This document shows, piece after piece, positions 47,227 to 58,229 of a DNA stretch of 64,000 nt (within the stretch, counting starts at the first letter, position 1; each line of letters begins with the position of its first letter). The notes under the pieces are model-generated. The model saw nothing but the letters and a program-made list of their open reading frames with translations. It was not told the origin of the DNA and ran no database searches. The stretch covers positions 1-64,000 of the forward strand of contig NZ_JAKTTI010000018.1 in the NCBI RefSeq assembly GCF_022427965.1. The letters run 5' to 3'. The stretch comes from Fredinandcohnia quinoae. Lineage in GTDB: Bacteria; Bacillota; Bacilli; Bacillales; Bacillaceae_L. Made by a program: the position numbers and the translations under genes.

Positions 47227-47877
47227 TTATAAAGTGATTTCTCTTATTTCCAAATATCTTTCAAGCTTTCTTTTCACACGCTGCAATGCATTGTCAATTG
47301 ATTTCACATGCCTGTTAAGTTCTTCAGATATTTCTTGATAGGATCTACCATCTAAGTAAAGAGCGAGAACTTTCCTCTCTAGATCACTTAAAAGTTCGGC
47401 CATCTTCACTTCTATGTCATCAAATTTTTCTTGGTTAATGATCAATTCCTCAGGATCCAGTACTTTCGCACCTGAGATCACATCCATTAAGGTACGGTCA
47501 GATTCCTCGTCATATATAGGCTTGTCCAATGAGACATATGAGTTGAGTGGAATATGCTTCTGCCTTGTTGCAGTTTTGATCGCGGTAATGATTTGACGGG
47601 TTATACAAAGCTCTGCAAACGCTTTAAAGGAAGATAGCTTGTCTTCTTTATAATCACGGATTGACTTATATAGGCCTATCATACCTTCCTGTACAATATC
47701 TTCACGGTCGGCTCCAATTAAAAAATAGGATCTGGCTTTGGCACGAACAAAGTTTTTATACTTATTAATTAGATAATCAAGTGCTTCACTTTCACCTGTA
47801 TGAACTAATTCTACGACTTCTTCATCCTCAAGTCGGTCATATAATCTGTTGCTTGTCTCATTGAAGCTTGATTTCAC
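47227..47877 (-). CDS. sigH: RNA polymerase sigma-H factor
   Basis: 216 residues from a GTG after GGGGGGA. Region 2 has YKNFVRAKARSYFLIGADREDIVQEGMIGLYKSIRDY, and region 4 has LDGRSYQEISEELNRHVKSIDNALQRVKRKL. SigH switches on early sporulation and competence genes. No truncation. Confidence 0.97.
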   Translation of the reverse strand: MKSSFNETSNRLYDRLEDEEVVELVHTGESEALDYLINKYKNFVRAKARSYFLIGADREDIVQEGMIGLYKSIRDYKEDKLSSFKAFAELCITRQIITAIKTATRQKHIPLNSYVSLDKPIYDEESDRTLMDVISGAKVLDPEELIINQEKFDDIEVKMAELLSDLERKVLALYLDGRSYQEISEELNRHVKSIDNALQRVKRKLERYLEIREITL

Positions 47878-47920
47878 GCCTATCCCCCCGACCCGTACAA
47901 AAAATTCTTTATATAGAAAT

Positions 47921-47950
47921 ATTATACAGGACTATTTTTCAAAGCGTCAA
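47921..47950 (-). promoter_or_regulatory. sigma-A promoter of sigH
   Basis: Minus strand: -35 TTGACG (47945-47950), 18-base spacer, perfect -10 TATAAT (47921-47926). In B. subtilis this promoter is repressed by AbrB. Confidence 0.6.
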
Positions 47951-47954
47951 CCGT

Positions 47955-48464
47955 TCATCTTTCTCCACGGCGCCATTTTTCAAAAATTTCTGCAACCTCA
48001 TCAGAAAGCGGAATTTTCGATGAGCTCTTTTCCTTAAATGATTTCTTTACTTTTTGCTCGATATTGTTCTCAATCGAATTCATTTCATTTAAAAGTTCTC
48101 GTGCTGATTTCCTTAAGGCACCTTGTCCAAAAATTTGCCATTGTTCTGTATAATCAGAGGTTGCAACATGAATTTGTGTTTTAATATTTCCTAACTTTTT
48201 TGCCATTTTTTCAATGCGTTCATCGGCGGTTTCATTTTGTTTTGTAAAAATCACTTCAACCTTACGAGTCTTAAGCTTTGTTTCATTTCCCTGTACGAGG
48301 TGGGCATCAAATATAACGATTACTTTATATCCTGTGTATGCCTGGTATTCAGCCATTTTTTCTATTAACAAATCTCGTGCTGATGCAAAGTCTTTCATTT
48401 TTAGCTTTCGTAATTCTGGCCAAGCACCTATGATGTTATATCCATCTACCAGCAGGATATCCAT
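47955..48464 (-). CDS. rae1: NYN/PIN-fold endoribonuclease Rae1 (YacP)
   Basis: 169 residues. DILLVDGYNIIGAWPEL carries the first catalytic Asp. VIVIFDAHLVQG and TSDYTEQWQIFGQGALR complete the acidic site. In B. subtilis Rae1 cleaves mRNAs in the ribosomal A site. It is six bases downstream of rlmB. Confidence 0.93.
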   Translation of the reverse strand: MDILLVDGYNIIGAWPELRKLKMKDFASARDLLIEKMAEYQAYTGYKVIVIFDAHLVQGNETKLKTRKVEVIFTKQNETADERIEKMAKKLGNIKTQIHVATSDYTEQWQIFGQGALRKSARELLNEMNSIENNIEQKVKKSFKEKSSSKIPLSDEVAEIFEKWRRGER

Positions 48465-48469
48465 TTGTA

Positions 48470-49213
48470 CTATTCTCCAAGTGGATTCCGCTTACGATAA
48501 ACCTCATACATGAGAAGACTGGCAGCGACGGAAGCGTTCAAAGAGGTAACTTTTCCTTGCATTGGAAGACGGATTAAAAAGTCACATTTATCTTTAATCA
48601 ATCGTCCAATTCCCTTACCTTCACTTCCAATTACTAAGCCTATTGACATTTTTCCATCAAGATTACGGTAATCCTCTTTTCCTTTTGCATCTGTTCCAAC
48701 AATCCAAACGCCACGGTCCTTTAACTCATCAAGTGTCCGAGCAATATTAGTCACTCTCGCTACCGGTACATATTCAATCGCACCTGTTGAAGCCTTTGCA
48801 ACAGTAGTTGTAAGTCCTACTGCTCTTCTTTTTGGGATGATCACGCCATGAGCTCCAACTGCATCTGCAGTACGCAGAATTGAGCCTAAATTATGTGGAT
48901 CTTCGATTTCATCAAGAATTAAAATAAACGGGTTTTCATTCCTTTCCTTCGCAATGGAAAAGAACTCATCCACTTCTACATATTCATAGGCCGCAACTTG
49001 AGCGACAACACCCTGATGATTACCTTCAACCATTTGGTCAATTTTCTTTTTTGGAACGAATTGAACGAGTACATGATTCTCTTTTGCAAGTGAGGTAATT
49101 TGAGTCATTTGTCCACGAACAGAGCCTTCAGCAATCCAAATTTTATTAATTTCCCTTTCAGACTTTAACGCCTCAATGACTGGATTTTTTCCAATAATAT
49201 AATCATTTGCCAT
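48470..49213 (-). CDS. rlmB: 23S rRNA 2'-O-ribose methyltransferase, TrmH/RlmB family
   Basis: 247 residues. An N-terminal substrate-binding domain (GKNPVIEALKSEREINKIWIAEG) is followed by a SPOUT knot with ILILDEIEDPHNLGSILRTADAVG, VIGSEGKGIG and LPMQGKVTSLNASVAASLLMYE. The expected product is Gm2251, inferred from orthology. Confidence 0.93.
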   Translation of the reverse strand: MANDYIIGKNPVIEALKSEREINKIWIAEGSVRGQMTQITSLAKENHVLVQFVPKKKIDQMVEGNHQGVVAQVAAYEYVEVDEFFSIAKERNENPFILILDEIEDPHNLGSILRTADAVGAHGVIIPKRRAVGLTTTVAKASTGAIEYVPVARVTNIARTLDELKDRGVWIVGTDAKGKEDYRNLDGKMSIGLVIGSEGKGIGRLIKDKCDFLIRLPMQGKVTSLNASVAASLLMYEVYRKRNPLGE

Positions 49214-49230
49214 CGTATTCTCCTCCTTTC

Positions 49231-49635
49231 CTAGTGTTCAATAATTCGAAATGCTTCTTCGATAATTATTTCAATTCGATCATTATTCTTTTGCAAATAA
49301 TGATAGCCAATTAGTGCTTCAAAAGCTGTACTATAGCGGTACGTCTGTACATCTGTGTTCTTTGGAACTGTACCACTCTTTGCATTTCTTCCTCTTCGAA
49401 TCACACCTTGCTCTTCTTCCGAAAAGAAATCATCATCCATCATTTGATGAATAATCGCTGACTGTGCTTTTGCAGATACATATCGTTTTGCAATATTATG
49501 AAGTTGATTCGGCCTAACATTCCCTTTGCTTAACAGGTAATGCCTCACGAATTTCTCGTATACAGCATCACCCATATAAGCTAGTGCAAGGCTATTTAAT
49601 TGATGACTATCAATTGTTGTGTCTGAAAAAAACAT
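49231..49635 (-). CDS. mrnC: mini-ribonuclease 3 (MrnC)
   Basis: 134 residues, a RNase III catalytic domain without a dsRNA-binding domain. [23 protein letters not shown] is the signature, and [25 protein letters not shown] is the second acidic patch. It matures 23S rRNA ends. Its start is three bases after the cysS stop. Confidence 0.94.
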   Translation of the reverse strand: MFFSDTTIDSHQLNSLALAYMGDAVYEKFVRHYLLSKGNVRPNQLHNIAKRYVSAKAQSAIIHQMMDDDFFSEEEQGVIRRGRNAKSGTVPKNTDVQTYRYSTAFEALIGYHYLQKNNDRIEIIIEEAFRIIEH

Positions 49636-49638
49636 CTC

Positions 49639-51036
49639 TTATCCTCTTTTCCAACGTGTACCTTGAGGAGTATCTTCTAAAATAATATTCTTTGCTTTAA
49701 GCTCATCACGTATTTGGTCTGACAATGCAAAGTCACGGTTCTTACGTGCTTGAATACGTTTTTCGATTAATGCTTCGATTTCCTCATCTAGTAATTCATC
49801 TACTTCTAGTGTTAACCCAAGTGCCCCAAACAAAACTACAAACTCTTGTATGAAGGTGTTAATGACTGCATCAGACGTATTTTTTTCTTGTAAATAATAA
49901 TTCGCTTGTTTTGATAACTCAAAAAGGACTGATACCGCATTTGCCGTATTAAAATCATCATCCATTGAACGAATAAATTCTGTACGGAACTCTTTTACTT
50001 TTGCTAGCCATTCTTCGTCATTCGTCGTTAAATTTGTACTGCTAAGGGCACGATGCTTAAGATTCGTATATGATGTTCGTAATCGTTCCAGTCCATTTCT
50101 TGTACTTTCTAATAATTCAACACTGTAATTAATTGGATGACGGTAATGAACTGATAACATAAAGAATCGAATTAATTGTGGGTCATGCTCTTTAATTATA
50201 TCGTGTACTAAAACAAAATTACCTAGTGATTTTGACATTTTTTCATTATCGATATTTATATAGCCATTGTGCATCCAGTAGTTCGCAAATGTTTTACCAT
50301 TAACGGCTTCCGATTGAGCAATCTCATTTTCATGGTGAGGAAATGCCAAGTCTTGACCACCAGCATGGATATCAATTGTATCCCCTAAGTATTTTTTTGC
50401 CATGGCAGAACATTCAATATGCCAGCCTGGTCGCCCGTTACCCCATGGGCTCTCCCAGAATATCTCTCCCTCCTTCGCACCTTTCCAAAGTACAAAGTCG
50501 AGAGCATCCCTTTTCTTGTCACCTACTTCAATACGGGTACCAAGACGAAGCTCATCAATTGATTGATGAGATAGCTTTCCATACTCTGTAAACTCTCTTG
50601 TTTTATAATAGACATCTCCACCCGCTTCATATGCATATCCTTTATCAACAAGCGCTTGGATAAAATCAATGATAATATCAATGTTCTCTGTTACCCGTGG
50701 GTGAACATTTGCTTGTTTGCATCCCAAAGCCGATACATCTTCAAAGTACGCATCAATGAAACGGTCCGCGATTGTCGGAACATCTTCTCCAAGCTGATTT
50801 GCTGCCTTGATTAACTTATCATCGACATCGGTAAAATTTGATACAAAATTCACATCATATCCTCGAAATTCAAAATAGCGGCGAACAGTATCAAAAACAA
50901 TCGCAGGTCGGGCATTTCCTATATGAATATAGTTATAAACCGTCGGACCGCACACATACATTTTAACCTTGTTTTCTTCAATCGGTTTAAATTCTTCCTT
51001 TTTCCTCGTTAATGTATTATAAATGTGAATGGACAT
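49639..51036 (-). CDS. cysS: cysteinyl-tRNA synthetase
   Basis: 465 residues from [20 protein letters not shown]. The ATG at 51036 is chosen over a frame five codons longer. [11 protein letters not shown] is the HIGH motif, KMSKSLGN the KMSKS loop. Cys28 in YVCGPTVYN and [21 protein letters not shown] supply zinc ligands. It overlaps the end of cysE by 20 bases. Confidence 0.97.
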   Translation of the reverse strand: MSIHIYNTLTRKKEEFKPIEENKVKMYVCGPTVYNYIHIGNARPAIVFDTVRRYFEFRGYDVNFVSNFTDVDDKLIKAANQLGEDVPTIADRFIDAYFEDVSALGCKQANVHPRVTENIDIIIDFIQALVDKGYAYEAGGDVYYKTREFTEYGKLSHQSIDELRLGTRIEVGDKKRDALDFVLWKGAKEGEIFWESPWGNGRPGWHIECSAMAKKYLGDTIDIHAGGQDLAFPHHENEIAQSEAVNGKTFANYWMHNGYINIDNEKMSKSLGNFVLVHDIIKEHDPQLIRFFMLSVHYRHPINYSVELLESTRNGLERLRTSYTNLKHRALSSTNLTTNDEEWLAKVKEFRTEFIRSMDDDFNTANAVSVLFELSKQANYYLQEKNTSDAVINTFIQEFVVLFGALGLTLEVDELLDEEIEALIEKRIQARKNRDFALSDQIRDELKAKNIILEDTPQGTRWKRG

Positions 51037-51685
51037 TATCCTGTACACCTTCCCTGTTTCTAAATTCTATTCTAAGCTGCTCAATTTCATCTTCAAGCTC
51101 TTTTATTCGGTCCGATATTGGATCTGGTAAATCGCAGTGATTTAAATCTTTTTCTTTATCAATTCGAATACCATCTTGAACCACTACACGTCCTGGTATT
51201 CCGACAACGGTTGAATTAGGTGGGACATCTCGTAAAACGACTGAGCCCGCTCCAATTTTTGAATTCTCCCCAATTGTGATTGAACCGAGTACCTTTGCAC
51301 CCGTTGCAATCAACGCGTTATCAAGAATGGTAGGATGCCTTTTTCCTTTTTCCTTACCTGTTCCTCCAAGTGTCACACCTTGAAAGACGGTCACATTATT
51401 ACCAATTTCACAAGTTTCTCCAATTACCACTCCCATCCCATGGTCAATGAAAAACCTACGGCCAATTTTTGCACCGGGGTGAATTTCAATACCGGTAAAA
51501 AAGCGGCTAATTTGTGAAATGGCTCTCGCTAAGAAAAATAATTTCCGATTAAAAAGACTGTGTGCAATTCGATGAGCCCATATTGCATGTAAGCCCGAGT
51601 ATGTTAGGATTACCTCTAAAGAATTCCTAGCTGCAGGGTCCTGCTCAAAGACAACCTCGATATCCTCCTTCATCCTTTTAAACAT
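51017..51685 (-). CDS. cysE: serine O-acetyltransferase
   Basis: 222 residues from [20 protein letters not shown]. The ATG at 51685 is preceded by GGTTGCC-type sequence and fits the family start. A 42-residue extension runs into the T-box terminator. The left-handed beta-helix of hexapeptide repeats includes [25 protein letters not shown]. It makes O-acetylserine for cysteine synthesis. Expression is controlled by the T-box upstream. Confidence 0.95.
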   Translation of the reverse strand: MFKRMKEDIEVVFEQDPAARNSLEVILTYSGLHAIWAHRIAHSLFNRKLFFLARAISQISRFFTGIEIHPGAKIGRRFFIDHGMGVVIGETCEIGNNVTVFQGVTLGGTGKEKGKRHPTILDNALIATGAKVLGSITIGENSKIGAGSVVLRDVPPNSTVVGIPGRVVVQDGIRIDKEKDLNHCDLPDPISDRIKELEDEIEQLRIEFRNREGVQDNVHSHL

Positions 51686-51732
51686 AGGGCAACCTCCAAT
51701 CCAATATAAATATGCGTTAAGAAAGTCCGGGA

Positions 51733-52015
51733 AAAATAAAAAACGTCCCTGTGTATTCAACACAGAGACGCTTATGCGCGGTTCCACTCTGTTTAGATAG
51801 CGTCGATTCATCTCACACTATCTCAACTTAATCTCATAACGGTGAGGCTCCGCCCTTATCTACTACACAAAGTGGTTCGACAAGAGACTCAAAGGTGCAT
51901 TTCAATAAGCATTTAACATAAACCACTTTCAGCCGGCGGTGGTTCTCTCTTTGAGTGATCCAAAAAGGGCAAGAAACCTACCTTTTTGCATACACATTTT
52001 AATGTAAAGGCTTAT
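51733..52015 (-). promoter_or_regulatory. T-box riboswitch, cysteine-specific
   Basis: The conserved T-box TGGAACCGCG lies at 51777-51786 on the minus strand, pairing with uncharged tRNA NCCA ends. Stem I is long, and its specifier loop shows TGC (51897-51899), a cysteine codon. A terminator, CGTCTCTGTGT paired with ACACAGGGACG (51744-51770), ends in a T run. Uncharged tRNA-Cys should open the way into cysE-cysS, as in B. subtilis. Confidence 0.9.
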
Positions 52016-52059
52016 TTACTCTCCTTATCAACATTTTCAAATATGGTTCTTATTTAAAG

Positions 52060-52089
52060 ATTATCTATACTATATTATATTTTGATCAA
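52060..52089 (-). promoter_or_regulatory. putative promoter of cysES
   Basis: Minus strand: -35 TTGATC (52084-52089), 18-base spacer, -10 GATAAT (52060-52065), between the gltX stop and the T-box. Confidence 0.45.
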
Positions 52090-52093
52090 TATG

Positions 52094-53551
52094 TTAACTA
52101 ATTAAGCTCTGAATTCGTGATTTTATTTTTTCCTTGCCCAATAAATGAATCGCTTCAGGAAGATCTGGTCCATGGATTTGTCCGGTTGCCGCTACACGGA
52201 TTGGCATAAATAAATTTTTACCTTTTTGACCAGTTGCCTTTTGAACAGCCTTGATGGCTGCCTTTATTTCGTCAGATGAAAATGTTTCTAGTCCATCAAT
52301 TTCTTCTACAAATGCTTGTAAAACTTGCGGGACTGTTTCTCCTGCTAATACTTCCTTCGCTTCTTCCTCATAGTCTATTTCATTTTTAAAGAATAATTCA
52401 GTAAGTTCAACAATCTCTGCACCATAGTTCATTTTTTCCTGATGTAATCCGATCAAATCACGAGCCCATTGTTGCTGTTCCTCATTCATATTCTCATCAA
52501 CAAGACCTGCTTTGACTAAATGTGGTAATGCTATTTCAACCAATTGATCGAGATTCAACTTCTTGATGTATTGATTATTCATCCACTTAAGTTTATTCGT
52601 ATCAAATACTGCTGGTGATTTTGATAGACGATTTGAATCAAAGATATTGATAAACTCATCCTTTGAATGAATTTCTTCCTCGCCAACCGGTGACCAACCT
52701 AAAAGTGTTATGAAATTAAACAATGCTTCTGGTAAATAGCCCAGATTTTTGTACTGTTCAATAAATTGGATAATGGATTCATCCCTTTTGCTAAGCTTCT
52801 TACGGCTTTCATTGACAATTAACGTCATATGAGCAAATGTTGGTACATCCCAATCAAATGCTTCATAAATCATGATTTGTTTTGGGGTGTTTGATATATG
52901 ATCTTCTCCCCTAAGGACATGGCTTATTCCCATCAAATGGTCATCCATTGCCACAGCAAAATTATACGTAGGCGTTCCGTCCTTCTTCACGATAACATAA
53001 TCACCAATTCCCGCTGATTCAAAGGAAATATCACCTTTTACCATATCATTGAATTGGTACACTTTTCCTGCAGGAACACGGAAGCGAATACTTGGTAAAC
53101 GTCCTTCTTTTTCAAAAGCCTCTTGCTCTTCTTTGGAAAGATTACGACATTTCCCTGAATAATGTGGTGTTTCACCTCGTGCAGCTTGTTCCTCACGTTC
53201 CTTTTCAATTTCCTCTTCGGAACAATAGCACTTATATGCTAATCCTTTTTCGAGTAATTCCTCATAATGCTTTCTATAAATTTCATTACGCTCTGATTGG
53301 CGGTATGGTCCATATACTCCGCCAATATCTGGACCTTCATCCCATTCAACGCCAAGCCATTTTAAAAATGTTAATTGGCTTTCTTCTCCACCTTCAATAT
53401 TACGCTTTTTGTCGGTATCCTCAATTCGAATAATAAATTTTCCATTTTGGTTTTTTGCATACAAATAATTAAATAAAGCCGTCCTCGCATTCCCTATATG
53501 TAAATGACCTGTTGGGCTTGGTGCATATCGTACTCTTATGTTATTTGACAT
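52094..53551 (-). CDS. gltX: glutamyl-tRNA synthetase
   Basis: 485 residues, class [21 protein letters not shown] holds the HIGH motif, and KLSKRDESI is the KMSKS equivalent. A cysteine pair (YKCYCSEEE) lies in the acceptor-binding domain. The helical anticodon-binding part is C-terminal. In Bacillus it is non-discriminating and also charges tRNA-Gln. Confidence 0.97.
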   Translation of the reverse strand: MSNNIRVRYAPSPTGHLHIGNARTALFNYLYAKNQNGKFIIRIEDTDKKRNIEGGEESQLTFLKWLGVEWDEGPDIGGVYGPYRQSERNEIYRKHYEELLEKGLAYKCYCSEEEIEKEREEQAARGETPHYSGKCRNLSKEEQEAFEKEGRLPSIRFRVPAGKVYQFNDMVKGDISFESAGIGDYVIVKKDGTPTYNFAVAMDDHLMGISHVLRGEDHISNTPKQIMIYEAFDWDVPTFAHMTLIVNESRKKLSKRDESIIQFIEQYKNLGYLPEALFNFITLLGWSPVGEEEIHSKDEFINIFDSNRLSKSPAVFDTNKLKWMNNQYIKKLNLDQLVEIALPHLVKAGLVDENMNEEQQQWARDLIGLHQEKMNYGAEIVELTELFFKNEIDYEEEAKEVLAGETVPQVLQAFVEEIDGLETFSSDEIKAAIKAVQKATGQKGKNLFMPIRVAATGQIHGPDLPEAIHLLGKEKIKSRIQSLIS

Positions 53552-53625
53552 ATTGTTTTACCCCCATTACATCTCTCAACTCTTACTACTCACGATATTT
53601 TATCATCAACTAATGTGCTTCACAA

Positions 53626-54102
53626 TTAACCCTTTTGAAGCAATACGGCCACCTGGGCTGCAATTCCTTCGCCACGTCCGGTAAACCCTAGTTTTTCTGT
53701 TGTTGTTGCTTTCACATTCACCTGTGAGATTGAAGCTTCTAGAAGCTCTGCAATCCTCTTTTGAATTTGTTCAATATATGGAGCCATCTTAGGCTTTTGT
53801 GCGATAATTGTACAATCTACATTCCCTAGCACATAACCCTTTTCCTTAACTAACTTCCATACATGCTCCATTAGCACCGCAGAATCGGCATCTTTAAAAG
53901 CTGGGTCAGTGTCAGGGAAATGCCTCCCGATATCCCCTTCTCCAATCGCACCTAAACAAGCATCTGAGACAGTATGCAGTAACACATCTGCATCTGAATG
54001 ACCTAAAAGACCTTTTTCATACGGTATTTCAATTCCACCAATAATCAATGGACGACCCTCGACTAATTGATGAACATCAAAGCCTTGCCCAATCCGGAAC
54101 AC
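53626..54102 (-). CDS. ispF: 2-C-methyl-D-erythritol 2,4-cyclodiphosphate synthase
   Basis: 158 residues from a GTG at 54102 ([13 protein letters not shown]) preceded by GGGGG. The upstream extension overlaps ispD and is rejected. The metal ligands are in GFDVHQL and [30 protein letters not shown] is the C-terminal signature. Fifth step of the MEP isoprenoid pathway. Confidence 0.96.
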   Translation of the reverse strand: MFRIGQGFDVHQLVEGRPLIIGGIEIPYEKGLLGHSDADVLLHTVSDACLGAIGEGDIGRHFPDTDPAFKDADSAVLMEHVWKLVKEKGYVLGNVDCTIIAQKPKMAPYIEQIQKRIAELLEASISQVNVKATTTEKLGFTGRGEGIAAQVAVLLQKG

Positions 54103-54128
54103 GATAATTCCCCCTCTATGTATATTTT

Positions 54129-54827
<699 letters not shown>

Positions 54828-54887
54828 CTATCAATTTCATTTATATCTATGGATTCATTTTATGATATTGCTATAGAAAAGTATAGT

Positions 54888-55979
54888 CTATAATGCCTTT
54901 TCTAGTAGCTTGGGCTTTGCAAAAATCATCCGACCGGCTGATGTTTGTAATACACTCGTTACAAGTACATCAATTCGTTTTCCGATATAATCGCGACCTT
55001 CCTCCACGACAATCATTGTACCATCATCAAGATATGCAACACCTTGATTATGCTCTTTCCCATCTTTAATGACCTGTACATTTAATTCTTCACCTGGAAG
55101 GACAACCGGTTTAACAGCATTCGCTAAATCATTAATATTTAATACCGCAACATTCTGCAGTTCACATACCTTATTAAGATTGAAGTCATTTGTAACAACA
55201 ACACCGCTCGTTAATTGAGCAAGCTTCACAAGCTTACTATCAACCTCTTGAATATCCTCAAAGTCTCCTTCATAAATATCTACCTTTATGGAAAGTTCTT
55301 TTTGGATTCTGTTTAAAATATCAAGCCCTCTTCTTCCACGATTTCGTTTAAGTACATCTGATGAATCTGCAATATGCTGCAATTCTTCTAGTACAAATCG
55401 TGGAATAACAATCGTTCCTTCTAGAAATCCAGTTTGACATATATCTGCAACACGGCCATCAATAATGACACTCGTATCTAAAATTTTTAGTTGCTTTGCC
55501 TTTGAATTCGTCTCTTCCTCTTCGGCACCCTTTTTCTTGCCTATCCGATTAATAGAAAATAAACTGACAAGTTCATCTCTCTTTTTAAATCCTACTTGGA
55601 ATCCCAAATAACCTAATAGAACAGTTACGAAAATTGGAACGACCGTATTAACAACGACAAATCCAATTCGATCTAATGGAATAACAATTAAAAATGCAAC
55701 AATTAAACCAAAGATAAGGCCTAAACTGCCAAATAACACATCAGTTACAGGAGCCTTAATCAAAGCTTCCTCTAACCATTTAATAAGTCCTACAATGTAA
55801 TCAATTAACCAAAAAGTCGTAATAAATAATATAATAGCACCTAATATCGCAAGCGTATATGGCTTATTTAAGAATGGAATATTGTCGATATTTAACAGCT
55901 CCAGTAATTCTGGTAAGTAAAGAGCACCAAGAATACCTCCAACAATTATAAAGAATAGCTGCACAATACGTTTTAACAT
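54888..55979 (-). CDS. yacL: membrane PIN-TRAM protein YacL
   Basis: 363 residues. Four N-terminal membrane segments (about 1-135) are followed by a PIN nuclease domain with [15 protein letters not shown] and [19 protein letters not shown] domain ends the protein. The role is unknown; a membrane-tethered RNase is likely. In B. subtilis it follows disA. Here its neighbour is the radA fragment. Confidence 0.9.
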   Translation of the reverse strand: MLKRIVQLFFIIVGGILGALYLPELLELLNIDNIPFLNKPYTLAILGAIILFITTFWLIDYIVGLIKWLEEALIKAPVTDVLFGSLGLIFGLIVAFLIVIPLDRIGFVVVNTVVPIFVTVLLGYLGFQVGFKKRDELVSLFSINRIGKKKGAEEEETNSKAKQLKILDTSVIIDGRVADICQTGFLEGTIVIPRFVLEELQHIADSSDVLKRNRGRRGLDILNRIQKELSIKVDIYEGDFEDIQEVDSKLVKLAQLTSGVVVTNDFNLNKVCELQNVAVLNINDLANAVKPVVLPGEELNVQVIKDGKEHNQGVAYLDDGTMIVVEEGRDYIGKRIDVLVTSVLQTSAGRMIFAKPKLLEKAL

Positions 55980-56171
55980 TCCTTCACCTCCTCTTATTCA
56001 TTATAATCACTTTATAATAATTGAAACCTACAATAAATAGATTTTTAAAAATGTAAACAGAATGACATAGATGTGTAAAACAATACTTATATAGTATTTT
56101 TTATTTAACTATTTATTATTACCTTATTTACACTTAAATTTTTGAGCACCTCAAAAAATGAACAATTTATT

Positions 56172-56201
56172 ATTATACGATTTTAATTGAAATATGTTTC
56201 A
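56172..56201 (-). promoter_or_regulatory. putative promoter between radA remnant and yacL
   Basis: Minus strand: -10 TATAAT (56172-56177) with TGAAAC 18 bases upstream (56196-56201). The 227-base gap 55980-56206 is AT-rich and holds no recognisable trace of disA. Confidence 0.4.
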
Positions 56202-56206
56202 TTTTT

Positions 56207-56941
56207 TTATCTGCCTAATGTATGTTGAATTGCTTGACGAACATCACTGACTCCTATTACTTCTATTCCTCGAGGAATCGTCCATCCCCCTAAGTTTCGT
56301 TCTGGTATAATGACCCTTTTGAAGCCAAGCTTTGCTGCCTCCTGAACACGCTGCTCAATTCTCGATACTCGTCTTACCTCTCCGGTCAGTCCTACTTCAC
56401 CGACAATGACATCCGTAGGATTGGATGGTTGATCCCGAAAGCTTGAAGCAATGCTTAAAGCAACAGCTAAATCAATAGCAGGTTCATCTAATTTCACCCC
56501 ACCCGCTACCTTTAAGTATGCATCTTGATTTTGGAGTAGTAATCCAACACGTTTTTCCAATACTGCCATAAGCAGTGATACCCGATTATGATCAATTCCC
56601 GTTGCCATTCGACGTGGATTACCGAAGCTCGTAGGAGAAATAAGTGCTTGCACTTCAACTAGGACAGGACGTGTTCCTTCCATCGAAGCAACGACAGTTG
56701 ACCCCGCAGCGCCAGCTGAGCGCTCTTCAAGGAAAATCTCTGAAGGGTTCTCTACCTCTTCAAGTCCTGATTCCTTCATTTCAAAAATACCCATTTCATT
56801 TGTTGATCCAAAGCGGTTTTTAACAGCTCTTAAAATTCGATACGTATGGTGTCGCTCTCCTTCAAAATACAAAACAGTATCTACCATATGCTCTAGTAAT
56901 CTCGGACCTGCAATATTCCCCTCTTTTGTTACATGCCCCAC
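56207..56941 (-). pseudogene. radA: radA 3' fragment, interrupted by an inserted element
   Basis: 244 codons matching the C-terminal half of RadA, a DNA-repair RecA-like helicase for branched recombination intermediates. It runs from [20 protein letters not shown] in the ATPase core through the [11 protein letters not shown] RadA motif. The Lon-protease-like domain ends QHTLGR. The Cys4 zinc finger and Walker A half (about 210 residues) are missing. A TAA stop lies immediately before the GTG at 56941, where homology ends abruptly. The 5' half may lie beyond the island outside this window. Confidence 0.92.
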
Positions 56942-56960
56942 TTATATTTGTCTAATATAT

Positions 56961-57028
56961 TGATAAAACCACCAAACCATTGATATAAATGGGTTTCCTA
57001 AATGATAAAACCTAACTAATGATAAAAC
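56961..57028. repeat. short direct repeats at the island end
   Basis: TGATAAAAC occurs three times, at 56961-56969, 57003-57011 and 57020-57028, within 90 bases of the radA junction. A related TGATATAA is at 56981. Such iterated sites are typical recombinase-binding arms at an element terminus. Confidence 0.45.
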
Positions 57029-57066
57029 TATTATTATCATCATCTTCAAACTTAACCTTGTATGGG

Positions 57067-57660
57067 TTAATCATCAAATAGGTCTTTAAAAGTCGTTTTA
57101 GTCTCACTATAATTTTTTATGTCTATGATATTGTCCTTAAGTTTATTCTCATTACGTTCAATTGCTAACGTGCTTTGAACTGCCATTTTCTTCATTTCAT
57201 CTTTGTAAAATTCAATATCCTCTTTTAATGAAGCAATTTGACTTTTCAGATGAAGATTCTCCCTTTCCAGTTCTTCAGCATGAAGAGATTTTTCTAAGCT
57301 AAATTGATACGCCTCTAATAAAGTATCAATTACCTCAACCAACTTATTTTTATTCTTATAATTCTTGATGACTATATCTTCTGCGGAGGGAATATTCCAC
57401 AATTCTTTTACATCTTTAATAGGAGCAATAACGGTTATATCTTCTATCTTCTTGTTTACCAGCTTAATTTCCTTTTTTATATCCTCATTGAATCTCCAGG
57501 CTTGAATTGGAATATCAGTATATTTGACCAAATCAGCAACTTTAACTTTATTAGGATTTTCATTACTTACATATTTATATAATAATTCCTTTAAATACTC
57601 CGTATCATACTTCTTCGGTCTACCACCCTTATTTTTTTGATTTTTCTCTTCCACTGACAT
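57067..57660 (-). CDS. HTH/coiled-coil protein, possible transposition accessory (TnpC-like)
   Basis: 197 residues from the ATG at 57660 (GAGGGTGA seven bases upstream); a frame eight codons longer overlaps the recombinase stop as ATGA. The N-terminal basic stretch NKGGRPKKYDTEYLKELLYK precedes a probable helix-turn-helix (KVKVADLVKYTDIPIQAWRF). A long coiled coil spans about residues 115-180. I do not recognise it firmly. The architecture resembles TnpC/DUF6262 proteins that accompany the recombinases of Tn554-type elements. The position next to the radA junction fits an element-mobility role. Confidence 0.5.
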   Translation of the reverse strand: MSVEEKNQKNKGGRPKKYDTEYLKELLYKYVSNENPNKVKVADLVKYTDIPIQAWRFNEDIKKEIKLVNKKIEDITVIAPIKDVKELWNIPSAEDIVIKNYKNKNKLVEVIDTLLEAYQFSLEKSLHAEELERENLHLKSQIASLKEDIEFYKDEMKKMAVQSTLAIERNENKLKDNIIDIKNYSETKTTFKDLFDD

Positions 57661-57680
57661 TAAGATTTCACCCTCTTTCT

Positions 57681-58229
57681 TCATTTATTTATATAGCGGT
57701 ATAGAGTCGTTTTGCTAACACTCGTTGCATTTGTAATTTCCTTTATTGAATAATCCTTACTATTATACATTTTTATGGCTAATTCTATATTATTATTCGA
57801 CTTCGGAGGTCTTCCTCCCTTCCTACCCCTCATTCTTGAATTTTCAAGTCCTTCTCTTGTTCTTTGTGAAATTAAGTCCCTCTCGAATTGAGAAATTCCA
57901 GCAAAAATCGTAAACATAAGTTTACCTTGCGGTGTAGTAGTGTCTAACCAACTTTCTTTTAAAGATTTAATATGGGCACCTTTTTGCTCTATTACTTCTA
58001 CAACCTTAAATAAATCCTTTGTACTCCTGCTAAGTCTTGTAAGTTCCGTTACAATGATTACGTCATTAGGTCTAAGTTGTTCCAAAAGTTTTTCTAACTC
58101 AATTCTCTCCAATTTTGTTCCAGTTACCTTTTCCTTATAAACCTTTTCACAACCAGCTTTCTTTAATTGTTCAAGTTGACTTTCAAAGTTCTGCATTTTG
58201 GAACTTACCCTGGCATACCCAAATATCAT
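57681..58229 (-). CDS. small serine recombinase (resolvase/invertase family)
   Basis: 182 residues. The catalytic domain opens MIFGYARVSSKMQNFESQ with the nucleophilic Ser in YARVS. It continues VTELTRLSRSTKDLFKVV, TPQGKLMFTIFAGISQFERDLI and QRTREGL. A linker RGRKGGRPPK leads to a C-terminal helix-turn-helix (YSIKEITNATSVSKTTLYRYINK). This is the size of Tn3-type resolvases and invertases, not of large integrases. GGAGG precedes the ATG. It is coupled to the downstream coiled-coil gene. Confidence 0.92.
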   Translation of the reverse strand: MIFGYARVSSKMQNFESQLEQLKKAGCEKVYKEKVTGTKLERIELEKLLEQLRPNDVIIVTELTRLSRSTKDLFKVVEVIEQKGAHIKSLKESWLDTTTPQGKLMFTIFAGISQFERDLISQRTREGLENSRMRGRKGGRPPKSNNNIELAIKMYNSKDYSIKEITNATSVSKTTLYRYINK

